64,000 nucleotides of DNA. Source: Streptomyces endocoffeicus (GTDB lineage Bacteria > Actinomycetota > Actinomycetes > Streptomycetales > Streptomycetaceae). The translations under genes and the position numbers were made by a program. The notes beneath the pieces were generated by a model. The model was not told the DNA's origin. It saw only the letters and a list, made by a program, of their open reading frames with translations, and made no database searches. This document shows, in pieces, positions 1 through 8,439 of this stretch; position 1 is the stretch's first letter, and the number at the start of each line of letters is the position of its first letter. Where the stretch lies: the NCBI RefSeq assembly GCF_016741935.1, contig NZ_JAERRG010000001.1, forward strand, positions 1,612,001 to 1,676,000, given 5' to 3'.

Positions 1-1
1 G

Positions 2-1588
2 GTCGGGCTGTCGTACACCGGCCCCGAGGGTGCCCGGAAGAACCTCGCGGCCGAGACCGGGGATTCGTACGACTTCGACGCCACCCGCGCCGCGCTGCAC
101 GACACCTGGCGGAAGAAGCTCGACGCGATCCGGGTCGGCGGCGGTACCGAGGAGCGGCAGCGCGCCTTCTACACCGCGCTGTACCACGCCCAGCTGCACC
201 CCAACGTGGCGGGCGACGTGGACGGCCGCTACACCGGCTTCGACGGCGCGACCCACACCGCCTCCGGCTACACCCCGTACCAGAACTTCTCGCTGTGGGA
301 CACCTACCGGCCGCAGAACCAGCTGCTGGAGATGGTGGAGCCGGGGGTGGCCCGCGATGTGGCGCTGTCGGTCGTCGCCATCGGCCGGGACGGCGGCTGG
401 CTGCCGCGCTGGGCGCTGGCCAACAGCGAGACCAACATCATGACGGGCGACCCGGTGACCCCCTTCCTCGTCGAGGCGTGGTCCAAGGGCCTGCTGGCCG
501 GGCACGAGGACGAGGCGTACGCGCTGCTGAAGAAGAACGCCACCAGCACCCCGCCCGCCGACTCCCCCTACAACGGCCGCTCCGGAGTGGACTATTACCG
601 CGAGCTGGGCTACGTCCCCTCGGGGCTGAAGCTCGGCACCGACTGCGCCGACAAGGGCGGCGACAACGACTGCGTCCACCCGGCCTCGGCCACCCTGGAG
701 TACTCGGCCGCGGACGCCGCGCTCGCCCTGATGGCGCGCGGGCTCGGACACCGCGCCGACGCCCGGATGTTCGCCGAGCGCGGCCAGACGTACCGCACGC
801 TGTGGGACGCCTCGATCGGGCAGTTCCGGCCGCGCACGGCCGACGGCGCGTGGGTGACCCCGTACGACCCGGTGGAGGCGGGCCGGCAGTTCCACGAGGG
901 CGGCGCCTACCAGTACCAGTGGCTGGTGCCGCAGGACCCGGCCGGGCTCGTGGGGCTGATGGGCGGCCGGAGCGCGACCGAGAAGCGGCTGGACGACTTC
1001 TTCGCCTACGGCAAGCTGCTCACCGATCCGGCGGGCACCGCCCGCAATGACTGGATCTCCGCCCCGTACGACTACTACGGCAAGCCCACCTACAACCCAA
1101 ACAACGAGCCCGATCTGCACGCCCCGTACATGTATCTGTGGGCGGGCGCGCCCGCGAAGGCGGCGACCGTGGTGCGGGCGGCGATGACCCTGTTCACCAC
1201 CGGGCCGGACGGGATGACCGGCAATGACGACCTCGGCACCATGTCGGCCTGGTACGTCTTCTCCTCGCTGGGCCTGTACCCGACGATGAGCGGCGGGGAC
1301 TTCCTCGCCCTGTCCAGCCCGCAGTTCTCCTCGGCCGTGGTCCGTATCGGGCGCTACGGCACCCGGCAGGGCGGCACGCTCACGGTCACCGCGCCGGGCG
1401 CGAGCGACGCCAAGCGATATGTCCGGAGTGTGTCGCTGAACGGCCGGAACGTGGCGCGGACTTGGCTGGACTGGGACCAGGTGGCCCATGGCGGGAAGCT
1501 GGCCCACCGGCTGTCCACCGAGCCGTCGTCCTGGGGCACCGGCCGGGGCGCGGAACCGCCGTCGGTGGGCGCCGCCCGCAAGGGCTGA
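2..1588 (+). CDS. GH92 family alpha-1,2-mannosidase, C-terminal part (5' end outside window)
   Basis: The reading frame is open from the first bases, so this is the 3' portion of a longer gene; 528 codons are visible. The protein has the (alpha/alpha)6-barrel half of glycoside hydrolase family 92: an NNEPDLHAPYMYLW segment and the signature GNDDLGTMSAWYVFSSLGLYP-like block near the end, where the family has acidic catalytic residues. GH92 enzymes are calcium-dependent exo-mannosidases, usually secreted, trimming N-glycans or fungal mannans. The signal peptide, if any, lies outside the window. The gene ends with a short serine/glycine-rich tail. The downstream alcohol dehydrogenase follows after 84 bases and need not be cotranscribed. 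Family assignment is firm; the exact linkage cleaved is inference. Confidence 0.92.
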   Translation, partial: VGLSYTGPEGARKNLAAETGDSYDFDATRAALHDTWRKKLDAIRVGGGTEERQRAFYTALYHAQLHPNVAGDVDGRYTGFDGATHTASGYTPYQNFSLWDTYRPQNQLLEMVEPGVARDVALSVVAIGRDGGWLPRWALANSETNIMTGDPVTPFLVEAWSKGLLAGHEDEAYALLKKNATSTPPADSPYNGRSGVDYYRELGYVPSGLKLGTDCADKGGDNDCVHPASATLEYSAADAALALMARGLGHRADARMFAERGQTYRTLWDASIGQFRPRTADGAWVTPYDPVEAGRQFHEGGAYQYQWLVPQDPAGLVGLMGGRSATEKRLDDFFAYGKLLTDPAGTARNDWISAPYDYYGKPTYNPNNEPDLHAPYMYLWAGAPAKAATVVRAAMTLFTTGPDGMTGNDDLGTMSAWYVFSSLGLYPTMSGGDFLALSSPQFSSAVVRIGRYGTRQGGTLTVTAPGASDAKRYVRSVSLNGRNVARTWLDWDQVAHGGKLAHRLSTEPSSWGTGRGAEPPSVGAARKG

Positions 1589-1672
1589 TACCGGCCGGTT
1601 GTGGTGTAGGTTCTATGGCCCGCCTGGACACACGGGCCATGGGGGAAGTGGTCGAGCGAGGGAGCGGTGTCC

Positions 1673-2737
1673 ATGCGTGCTGTGGTGTTCGACGAGTTCG
1701 GGCGCCGGCCCGACGTCCGGAGCGTCGAGGACCCCGCTCCCTCCCCGCGCGGCGCGGTGATCCGCGTCGAGGCCACCGGACTGTGCCGCAGCGACTGGCA
1801 CGGCTGGATGGGGCACGACCCGGACATCCGGCTGCCGCACGTCCCCGGCCATGAGCTGGCGGGGGTGATAGAGGAGATCGGCCCCGACGTCCTCAACTGG
1901 CGCCCGGGGCAGCGGGTCACCGTGCCGTTCGTATGCGCCTGCGGGCGCTGTGCCGCCTGTGCGGAGGGCGCCCAGCAGGTGTGCGAGCGGCAGACCCAGC
2001 CGGGGTTCACCCACTGGGGCTCGTTCGCCGAGTACGTGGCGATCGAGAACGCCGATGTGAACCTGGTCGGGATACGCAACGAGCTCTCGTTCACCACCGC
2101 CGCCGGTCTGGGCTGCCGCTTCGCGACCGCCTTCCGCGCCGTCGTCGCCCAGGGCCGGGTGGCCCCGGGCGAGTGGGTCGCGGTGCACGGCTGCGGTGGG
2201 GTGGGGCTCTCCGCGGTGATGATCGCCGCCGCGGCCGGGGCCCGGGTGGTGGCGGTGGACATCTCGCCGCAGGCGCTCGCCCTCGCCTCCCGGTTCGGCG
2301 CGGCGGTGTGCGTGGACGTGGCGTCCACCCTGGGCTCGGTGGCGGAGGCGGTCGCGGACGCGACGGGCGGCGGCGCCCATGTCTCGCTCGACGCGCTGGG
2401 CTCCCCGCGGACCTGCGCGGCGTCCATCAAGAGCCTGCGCCGCCACGGCCGCCATGTCCAGGTCGGGCTGCTGCCCCCGGCCGCCGGGACCCCGATGATC
2501 CCGATGGACCGGGTCATCGCCCTGGAGCTGCGGCTGCTGGGCAGCCATGGCATGGCCGCCCATGACTACGGCCCGATGATGGCGATGGTCGAGGCCGGTT
2601 CGCTGCGGCCGGATCTGCTGGTCACCGATGTGATCGGGCTGGACGCGGTCCCGGAGGCGCTGTCCACGATGGCCTCCGGGGGCAGGGGCGGGGTCACGGT
2701 CATCGAACCGCACCGCCCGCCCCTGGCCGGGAGCTGA
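1673..2737 (+). CDS. Zinc-dependent alcohol dehydrogenase (MDR family)
   Basis: 354 residues, normal for medium-chain zinc dehydrogenases. A catalytic-zinc Cys lies in TGLCRSD (about residue 37), GHE in the HVPGHELAG motif (about 57-61), four structural-zinc cysteines at about 88-104 (spacing CxCxxCxxC...C) and a Rossmann GCGGVG motif near 173-178. It should oxidise an alcohol or reduce an aldehyde with NAD(P) in the cytoplasm; the substrate is unknown. ATG at 1673 is preferred over GTG at 1667 because AGGGAG (1659-1664) sits 8 bases before it. A TAGGTT -10-like hexamer is at 1607-1612. The stop codon lies inside a 19-bp sequence that is repeated just downstream. Confidence 0.9.
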   Translation: MRAVVFDEFGRRPDVRSVEDPAPSPRGAVIRVEATGLCRSDWHGWMGHDPDIRLPHVPGHELAGVIEEIGPDVLNWRPGQRVTVPFVCACGRCAACAEGAQQVCERQTQPGFTHWGSFAEYVAIENADVNLVGIRNELSFTTAAGLGCRFATAFRAVVAQGRVAPGEWVAVHGCGGVGLSAVMIAAAAGARVVAVDISPQALALASRFGAAVCVDVASTLGSVAEAVADATGGGAHVSLDALGSPRTCAASIKSLRRHGRHVQVGLLPPAAGTPMIPMDRVIALELRLLGSHGMAAHDYGPMMAMVEAGSLRPDLLVTDVIGLDAVPEALSTMASGGRGGVTVIEPHRPPLAGS

Positions 2738-3070
2738 CGGGCGGCCGTGGCCGGGAGCTGACGGGCCGCCTCGCGGGGGCCGTCGCGGCGAGGCCACCTC
2801 GCCGGGAGCGCCTGGGCGGGGCCGCCTGGCGGGGAGCGCCTGGCCAAGGCCGCCTCGCGGGGGACACCTGGCCGGGGACACCTGGCCGGGAACGCCTGGC
2901 CGCGAACGCCTGGCCAAGGCCGCCTCGCCGGGGCCGCCTCGCCGAGGCCGCCTCGCCGGGGGCACCTGGGCGGGGCCCGCCTGGCCGGGGCCGCCTGTCC
3001 AGGGGCCTGGCCGGGGCCGCCTGTCCGGGGCCGCCTGGCCGGGGCCACCTCGCCGAGGCCGTCGCCGCGA
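2724..3070. repeat. 15-bp minisatellite, about 20 degenerate copies
   Basis: The gap between the alcohol dehydrogenase and the CitMHS gene is filled by a degenerate tandem array with unit close to GCCGCCTGGCCGGGG (variants CACCTGG, CGCCTGG, GCCGCCTCG; third block CCGGGG, CCAAG or CCGAG). The first part is a perfect 19-bp direct repeat (2724-2742 and 2748-2766) that includes the dehydrogenase stop codon. Because the unit is a multiple of three, every frame stays open, which explains long spurious frames here. I see no gene, promoter or clean terminator in this stretch. Confidence 0.8.
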
Positions 3071-3073
3071 GGG

Positions 3074-4381
3074 TCAGAGCGGCACGGCGCCCGTCGCCAG
3101 AGCCGCGGCGGTCATCACCAGCGTCGTCCCGAACGCCCAGCGGAAGATGAAGCGCTGGTGCTCCCCGAGCTGTACGCCGCTCATGCTGAGGAGGATGAAG
3201 GTCGCGGCGGTGAGCGGGCTCAACGGGAAGCCGGTGGTCATCTGGCCGAGGACGGCCGCGCGGGCGATCTCCGCGTGATCGGTGCCGAAGGCGTCGGCGG
3301 TCCCGGCGAGCACCGGCAGCACCCCGAAGTAGTAGGCGTCCGGGGTGAGGACGAGGCTCAGCGGCATGCTGGTGACGGCCACGAGCACCGGCAGATGGCC
3401 GCCGAGCCCGTCGGGGATGATGTCGACCAGCGCCTCGGCCATCTTCCCGATCATCCCGGTGCCGCCGAGGATGCCGGTGAACACCCCGGCCGCGAAGATC
3501 ATGGTGATGACGAGCACCACGCTCCGGCCGTGCTTCTCCAGCAGTTCCTGCTGGTCCTCCCAGCGGGGGTGGTTGACCAGCAGCGCGAGGACGAAGGCGA
3601 AGACGAAGAGCACGGGCAGCGGCATGGCCTCCAGCACCAGGCAGACCAGCAGGGCCACGGTGAGCAGCAGATTGAAGACGGTGAGCGCGAGACCGGGGCG
3701 GGCGGCGACCCGGGGTGTGCCGGGGCCGTCCCCGGCCGCCATCTCGGCCCGTGGCGCGGGCTCGAGCGCGCCGAGCCGCCGCCGCTCACGGCGTCCGATG
3801 AGATACGCGGCGAGCAGCACCCAGGCGATACCGGCGGCGAGGGCGGGCAGCAGTGGCGTGATGATGTCGGAGGTGTCGATCTTCAGGGCCGCGGCGGCGC
3901 GGGCCGTCGGCCCGCCCCACGGGATCATGTTCATCACGCCCGCGCCCAGGCCGACCACCCCGGCGAGCACCAGCCGGCTCATCCCGAGCCGCTGATAGAC
4001 GGGGAGCAGCGCGGAGATGGTGATGAGGAAGGTGGAGGCGCCGTCGCCGTCGAGCCCGACGCACAGGGTCAGAACGGCGGTGCCGACCGTGATCCGTACC
4101 GGGTCGTTCCTGGTGGCGCGGAGAATGCCGCGGATCAGCGGTTCGAAGAGGCCCGCGTCGATCATCAGGCTGAAGTAGAGCACCGCGAAGGCGATCATGA
4201 TGCCGGTCGGGGCGACCTTGGACAGCCCGTCGAGCGCCATCGGGCCCAAGTCGTCGCCGTATCCGCCGATGACCGCGGTGGCCACGGGCGTGAGGACGAG
4301 GGCCACCAGCACCGAGACCCGTTTGGTCATGGTGAGCAGCAGGAAGCCGCCGATCGTGCAGAACCCCAGTGCTGCCAGCAT
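3074..4381 (-). CDS. CitMHS family citrate/divalent-metal:proton symporter
   Basis: 435 residues, mostly hydrophobic, with about 11-12 membrane segments and the CitMHS hallmarks: an N-terminal LGFCTIGGFLLLTMTKR segment, an MIDAGLFEPL loop and the LDGDGASTFLIT block. CitMHS proteins import metal-citrate or similar tricarboxylates with protons. The frame opens 24 codons earlier, but ATG at 4381 starts directly at the first hydrophobic helix and has a GAGGAAG ribosome site about 10 bases upstream. It is transcribed away from the LysR gene (144 bases between starts), the usual layout for a LysR-controlled transporter. Together with the CoA-transferase and CitE-like lyase downstream of LysR, it suggests uptake and cleavage of a citrate-, malate- or citramalate-like acid. 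The exact substrate is inferred. Confidence 0.88.
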   Translation of the reverse strand: MLAALGFCTIGGFLLLTMTKRVSVLVALVLTPVATAVIGGYGDDLGPMALDGLSKVAPTGIMIAFAVLYFSLMIDAGLFEPLIRGILRATRNDPVRITVGTAVLTLCVGLDGDGASTFLITISALLPVYQRLGMSRLVLAGVVGLGAGVMNMIPWGGPTARAAAALKIDTSDIITPLLPALAAGIAWVLLAAYLIGRRERRRLGALEPAPRAEMAAGDGPGTPRVAARPGLALTVFNLLLTVALLVCLVLEAMPLPVLFVFAFVLALLVNHPRWEDQQELLEKHGRSVVLVITMIFAAGVFTGILGGTGMIGKMAEALVDIIPDGLGGHLPVLVAVTSMPLSLVLTPDAYYFGVLPVLAGTADAFGTDHAEIARAAVLGQMTTGFPLSPLTAATFILLSMSGVQLGEHQRFIFRWAFGTTLVMTAAALATGAVPL

Positions 4382-4525
4382 GGCCGCTCGCTTCCTCGTC
4401 CGGTCGGGTGCTGCCGAAGAGTTTCCGAGCGGGGAAAGATCCGCGTCCAGCATCGAACACAGATCTATCCATGCGTTTCGCGCAACAGTTCCCCTGCCCG
4501 GCCGCCGCGCCTACGCTCACGGACC

Positions 4526-5467
4526 ATGGACGTCACCCTGCGCCAGCTGACCGCGTACGCGGCGGTCGCGCGTGCCGTGAGCTTCACCGCGGCCGCCGCC
4601 GAACTGCATGTGTCCCAGTCGTCGCTGAGCCGTGCGGTCGCCGATCTGGAACGGACGCTGGGGATGCGGCTGCTGGAACGGGACACCCGCAATGTGCGGC
4701 TCACCCCGGCGGGCGCCGAGGCGCTGCGGATCGCCGACCAGATCCTCTCCGCGCACCGCGCGGGCCTGGCCCAGCTGGGGCGCTACGGCGCCGGTGAGCG
4801 CGGTGCGGTGGCCCTGGCGACCCTGCCCTCGGTCGCGGCCGTGCTGCTGCCGCCGGTGATCTCCGCCTTCCGCGCACGGCGCCCGGAGATGACCGTACGG
4901 CTGCTGGACGGGCTGGAGCGCTCGGTGCTGGACCGGGTGGTCGACGGGGACGCCGACTTCGCCGTCAGCACGGTGGCCCGGCGCGCCCGGGGCATCACGC
5001 TGCGGCCGCTGGTGCGGGACCGCTTCGACGCGGTGCTCCCGGAGCACCATCCGCTGGCCGAGCGGGCGGAGGTGACCTGGGAGGAACTGGGCCGGGAACC
5101 GTTCCTCGCGGTGGGCACCGACTCCAGCGTGCGCCGGATGACCGACGCGGCCTTCGCCCAGGCCGGGATGGAGGCCAACCCGGCGGCCGAGGCGTCGAAC
5201 GTGGCCACGGTGGGCGGTCTGGTGGCGGCCGGGCTCGGCGTCTCCGCGCTGCCCGCCCTGGTCCATCCGCTGGTGGGGCCGGGCCGGCTGGTGCGGCGCC
5301 CGCTGGTGGGGCCGGTGGTGGAGCGCCGGCTGTACGTCGTCCTGCCGACGCGCCGCACGCTTCCGCCGGGGGCGCGCCGCTTTCTGGAGCAGCTGGAGGA
5401 GTTCCGCTCCGCGGCGGACGCCTTGCCCGCGGGGGTGGAGTGGGAGGAGGCGGGCGAGGACCGGTGA
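4526..5467 (+). CDS. LysR family transcriptional regulator
   Basis: 313 residues with a LysR winged helix at residues 1-60 (LRQLTAYAAVARAVSFTAAAAEL... ending LLERDTRNVRLT) and a periplasmic-binding-protein-like effector domain from about 90. The start ATG gives the canonical first helix at residue 4. It is divergent from the CitMHS transporter and upstream, in the same direction, of the CoA-transferase/CitE pair, so it probably activates both arms in response to an organic acid, autoregulating from the 144-bp intergenic region. The effector is not identifiable from sequence. A partly self-complementary stretch at 5490-5513 after the stop could act as a weak terminator. Confidence 0.9.
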   Translation: MDVTLRQLTAYAAVARAVSFTAAAAELHVSQSSLSRAVADLERTLGMRLLERDTRNVRLTPAGAEALRIADQILSAHRAGLAQLGRYGAGERGAVALATLPSVAAVLLPPVISAFRARRPEMTVRLLDGLERSVLDRVVDGDADFAVSTVARRARGITLRPLVRDRFDAVLPEHHPLAERAEVTWEELGREPFLAVGTDSSVRRMTDAAFAQAGMEANPAAEASNVATVGGLVAAGLGVSALPALVHPLVGPGRLVRRPLVGPVVERRLYVVLPTRRTLPPGARRFLEQLEEFRSAADALPAGVEWEEAGEDR

Positions 5468-5585
5468 GGGCGCCGGGGGCACAGCGGCGGGATCGACCGC
5501 CGGGCGGCGATCCTTGCGAGATCCGCATGAATTGATCCCCCTTCATTGCTGGACGCGCATACCCCCCGCCCCGCAGCCTGGCCGC

Positions 5586-6800
5586 ATGGAGGACCAGACC
5601 AGCACAGGGCAGGGACAGCTCACAGGGCTGAGGGTGGTGGAGTTCGCCCATGTCGTGGCGGGCCCCCTCGCCGGGGGGATGCTCGCCGACCAGGGCGCGG
5701 ACGTCGTCCACGTGGAGCCGCCGGGCTCCGGTGACGCGGCGCGGGCGATGGGCCCGCGGCGCGACGGCGTACCGCTGTGGTTCAAGGTGGCAGGCCGCAA
5801 CAAGCGCTCAGTGACCCTGGATCTGCACCACGAGGAGGGCCGGGAGGTCGCCCGGGAGCTGATCGCCTGGGCCGATGTGGTGATCGTGACGCTCCGGGCG
5901 GGTCGGCTGCGCGCCTGGGGCCTGGACTGGCAGGCCGTCCACGCGCTCAACCCCACCGCGATCCTGTTGCAGATCTCCGGTTTCGGCGCCACTTCCTCGC
6001 GGGCCGACGCCCCCGGTTTCGGGAAGATGGGCGAGGCCCGCAGCGGGGTGGTCCATCTGACCGGCTTCCCCGACGGCCCGCCCGTGCACACCGGCTTCTC
6101 GCACGGCGACGCGGTCACCGGGCTGATGGGCGCGTTCGCGGTCCTGGCCGCGCTGCACCGCCGTGACACCGATCCGGATTCGTTCGACGGCGAGTGGATC
6201 GACCTGGCGCTGTTCGAGCCGCTGTACCGCCTGGTGGAGTGGCAGATCATCGCGTACGACCAGCTCGGTACGGCCCCCGAGCGGGCGGGCAACCAGCTGG
6301 CCGTCGCCCCGGCCGCCGTCATCAACACCTACCGCAGCGCCGACGGCGACTGGCTCACCGTCACCTCCGCCACCAACCGGTCGGTGCGCAATGTGGTGCG
6401 GCTGCTGGGCCTGCCCGACGAGGAGTTCGCCACCGTGGAGCAGCAGCACGCGGGGCGCGAGCGGCTCGACGCGGAACTGCGGGAGTGGGTGACGGCGCGC
6501 CCGGCGGCCGAATGCCTCGCGGCGTTCGAGCGGGCCGAGGTGGTGGCCTCGCGGGTGTTCACCGCCGCCGATATCGTCGCCGACCCGGTCTACGCCGAAC
6601 GCGAGGACATCATCACGGTGGACGACCCCGACCTGGGCCCGGTGCGGATGCAGGCGGTGATCCCGCGCTTCCACCGCTCCCCCGGCGCGGTGTGGCGCAC
6701 CGGTCCCGCACTCGGCGCGGACAACGCGCTGGTCTACGGGGACTGGCTGGGCATCGACGACGGACGGCTGGCGAAGCTGGAGGCCGAGGGTGTCATCTGA
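5586..6800 (+). CDS. Class III CoA-transferase (CaiB/BaiF family)
   Basis: 404 residues, the normal length. The start of the family fold is clear (LTGLRVVEFAHVVAGPLAGGMLADQGADVV, VEPPGSGD, then NKRSVTLDL), as is a GFPDGPPVHTG glycine-rich loop. These enzymes move CoA between carboxylic acids through aspartyl-CoA thioester chemistry; the catalytic Asp is expected just before the residues matching GEARSGVV. The 11-base overlap with the CitE-like gene downstream indicates translational coupling, so the likely role is to activate a dicarboxylate (for example citramalate, malate or itaconate-derived acid) to its CoA ester for cleavage. ATG 5586 is chosen because the conserved core starts 13 residues later; upstream in-frame codons lack family similarity. 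Confidence 0.88.
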   Translation: MEDQTSTGQGQLTGLRVVEFAHVVAGPLAGGMLADQGADVVHVEPPGSGDAARAMGPRRDGVPLWFKVAGRNKRSVTLDLHHEEGREVARELIAWADVVIVTLRAGRLRAWGLDWQAVHALNPTAILLQISGFGATSSRADAPGFGKMGEARSGVVHLTGFPDGPPVHTGFSHGDAVTGLMGAFAVLAALHRRDTDPDSFDGEWIDLALFEPLYRLVEWQIIAYDQLGTAPERAGNQLAVAPAAVINTYRSADGDWLTVTSATNRSVRNVVRLLGLPDEEFATVEQQHAGRERLDAELREWVTARPAAECLAAFERAEVVASRVFTAADIVADPVYAEREDIITVDDPDLGPVRMQAVIPRFHRSPGAVWRTGPALGADNALVYGDWLGIDDGRLAKLEAEGVI

Positions 6801-7755
6801 CGGCGTGCCGGGCGCGCCCGGCGTGACCGCGCACCGCGTCCCCCTGCGCTCCCTGCTGTTCGTGCCCGGCAGCCGCACCGGCTGGCTGCCCAAGGCGGAG
6901 GCGGCGGGCGCCGACGCGGCCATCCTCGACCTGGAGGACGCCGTCCCGGAGGACGGCAAGACGGCGGCGCGGGAGGCCGCGGCCGCGGCCGTCGACCGGG
7001 CGGCCGGGACGCCCCCCGGTCCGATGCGGCTGCTCGTACGGATCAACGCGCTGGACCGCGCGGCGGGCTGGCAGGGCGCCGACGAGCTGCGGGCGGTCGC
7101 CCGACCCGGGCTCTACGGCATCGTGCTGCCCAAGGTGAGCGGCCCCGAGGACGTGACCACCGCCGACCGGCTGCTGGCCTGGTGCGAGCGCGAACACGGT
7201 CTGCCCGAGGGCCATTTCGCCCTGCTGCCGCTGCTGGAGACGGCACGCGGGCTGCGCGAGGCGTACGCCATCGGCCGGGCCGCCGCCCGGATCGCCCACC
7301 TGGGCGCGGTGGCCGCCCCGGGCGGAGATGTGGAACGGGCGGTCGGCTACCGCTGGAGCCCCGAGGGCGAGGAGACCCGCGAGCTACGGGCCCGGGTGCT
7401 GCTCGACGCCCGCGCCGCGGACCGCCCCCACCCGGTGGCCGGACTGTGGGCGGACGTGGCGGACCTCGCGGGGCTACGGCGCTTCGCGGAGCGGAACCGT
7501 GCGCTGGGGTATGAGGGGATGGCCGTGATCCACCCGTCGCATGTGCCGGTGGTCAACGAGGTGTTCTCGCCGGACACGGAGGAACTGGCCCGCTGCCGGC
7601 GGCTGATCGCGGCGGTGGAGCGGGCGCAGGCGGAGGGGGCCGGGGCGGTGCGCTTCGAGGGGCGGATGGTGGACGAGGCGATGGCGGCGACGGCCCGCCA
7701 GACCCTGGCCCGCCAGGGTCTGGCGGGCCAGTCCGACCGCGACGCCCTCGATTGA
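6790..7755 (+). CDS. CitE-like HpcH/HpaI lyase (malyl-/citramalyl-CoA or citryl lyase type)
   Basis: 321 residues with the CitE TIM-barrel pattern: LRSLLFVPGSR at the start, DAAILDLEDAVPE (metal-binding/acidic loop), a conserved Arg in LLVRIN, LPLLETARG (metal-binding Glu) and AVIHPSH near the C-terminus. CitE-like enzymes cleave beta-hydroxyacyl-CoA esters to acetyl-CoA plus a keto acid. It starts with GTG inside the CoA-transferase 3' end (11-base overlap). Paired with that transferase and the CitMHS transporter, a two-step route (acid to acyl-CoA, then C-C cleavage) is the simplest reading. A strong perfect hairpin lies in its last codons (7692-7729). Confidence 0.85.
   Translation: MSSDGVPGAPGVTAHRVPLRSLLFVPGSRTGWLPKAEAAGADAAILDLEDAVPEDGKTAAREAAAAAVDRAAGTPPGPMRLLVRINALDRAAGWQGADELRAVARPGLYGIVLPKVSGPEDVTTADRLLAWCEREHGLPEGHFALLPLLETARGLREAYAIGRAAARIAHLGAVAAPGGDVERAVGYRWSPEGEETRELRARVLLDARAADRPHPVAGLWADVADLAGLRRFAERNRALGYEGMAVIHPSHVPVVNEVFSPDTEELARCRRLIAAVERAQAEGAGAVRFEGRMVDEAMAATARQTLARQGLAGQSDRDALD
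7692..7729 (+). terminator. 18-bp perfect inverted repeat with 2-base loop at the 3' end of the lyase gene
   Basis: GGCCCGCCAGACCCTGGC (7692-7709) is followed by CC and its exact reverse complement (7712-7729). It lies inside the coding sequence, 26 bases before the TGA. There is no T-tract, so it may act as a factor-independent-like terminator, an RNA stabiliser, or a cruciform-prone site separating this operon from the strong promoter at 7752. Confidence 0.6.
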
Positions 7756-7780
7756 CAAACGGAACTTCGTTCCGTATAAG
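7752..7780 (+). promoter_or_regulatory. Near-consensus promoter with TetR-type operator in the spacer
   Basis: TTGACA (7752-7757) and TATAAG (7775-7780) are separated by exactly 17 bases, one of the best vegetative promoters in the window. The spacer holds a perfect 7-bp inverted repeat, ACGGAAC-TTC-GTTCCGT (7759-7775), the form and position typical of a TetR-family operator. The -35 begins within the stop codon of the lyase gene. Transcription should begin near 7787. A second perfect repeat, AATCGGAG-GATGA-CTCCGATT (7783-7803), lies at the start of the transcript. Confidence 0.8.
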
Positions 7781-7824
7781 TGAATCGGAGGATGACTCCG
7801 ATTACTTTTCAAGGGGTGGGGGCA

Positions 7825-8220
7825 TTGACTGACAGCCCGAGCGCGGTGTTCGAGAAGCTGCTGGCCGGCATGGTCAGCCGCGACTTCGACAATCTCCGGC
7901 GGCTCTACGCGCCGGACATCGTGTTGGAGCACCCGTTCGCGGTGCCGGAGCCGACCGTGACCCGCGGTCAGGAGGGCCTGCGGCGCCTTCTGGACGGAAT
8001 GCGGGAGTGGTTCGAGATGACCGCGAAGAACGTGGTCATCCACGAGACCGCCGACCCCGAGGTCATCGTGGCCGAATGGGACTATGAGACGCGCGTGCCC
8101 GGCACCGACAAGCCGCTCACCACGGCCAACGTGATCGTGATGCGCGTTCGCGACGGCCGGATCGTCGAGTCCCGTGACTACCACAACCACGCGGCCCTCG
8201 CCCGGATCATCAGCGGCTGA
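7825..8220 (+). CDS. SnoaL-like / NTF2-fold small protein
   Basis: 131 residues of a nuclear transport factor 2-like (SnoaL) fold: an N-terminal helix (FEKLLAGMVSRDFDNLRRLYAPDIVLEHPF), a middle REWFEMTAKNVVIHE strand pair and a C-terminal VIVMRVRDGRIVESRDYHN. Many such proteins are ketosteroid-isomerase-like enzymes or orphan binding domains; no reaction can be assigned. TTG 7825 is chosen because AAGGGG (7811-7816) sits 8 bases upstream. ATG 7792 is in frame but lies within about 5 bases of the predicted transcription start and inside a hairpin; GTG 7816 is another option. It is controlled by the TetR-operator promoter in front of it, though no TetR gene is nearby. Confidence 0.8.
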   Translation: MTDSPSAVFEKLLAGMVSRDFDNLRRLYAPDIVLEHPFAVPEPTVTRGQEGLRRLLDGMREWFEMTAKNVVIHETADPEVIVAEWDYETRVPGTDKPLTTANVIVMRVRDGRIVESRDYHNHAALARIISG

Positions 8221-8436
8221 GCGCCCGAGCCGATGAGTCGCAGCGGCGCGTTGATCCAGTCACTTTCCCCGCCGGGCCTCATCGACGAATATCTGCTCTG
8301 CGTCCACCCGCTCGTCCTGGGCGCCGGGCGCCGCCTGTTCGCCGACGGCTTCGGTCCCATCGCGTTCGGTCTCGCCGACGCGACCCCGACGGCCACCGGC
8401 GTCGTCATCGCCACCTATCGGCCTCTCGGGGGGTAG
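8221..8436 (+). pseudogene. C-terminal remnant of a RibD/dihydrofolate-reductase-like gene
   Basis: The frame from about 8221 encodes the last third of a RibD_C-type reductase: LIQSLSPPGLIDEYLLCVHPLVLGAGRRLF-like core, then a GVVIATYRP ending typical of this family. Intact members have about 180-200 residues; here only some 65 remain, with an in-frame ATG at 8233 but no N-terminal NADPH-binding half. It follows directly on the SnoaL-like gene stop, suggesting that a deletion joined them. It overlaps the degraded 3' end of the opposite-strand hydrolase. Probably non-functional. Confidence 0.75.
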
Positions 8437-8439
8437 CAC

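Noticed and set aside
1354..3048. Long minus-strand frames over the alcohol dehydrogenase and the minisatellite
   Set aside because: Open only because of high GC and the 15-bp period; products are Arg/Pro/Ala-rich with no family motif.
3158..4500. Very long plus-strand open frame over the CitMHS gene
   Set aside because: It is the antisense of a GC-rich gene and encodes a Glu/Gly/His/Arg-rich low-complexity product; the minus-strand frame has clear family motifs.
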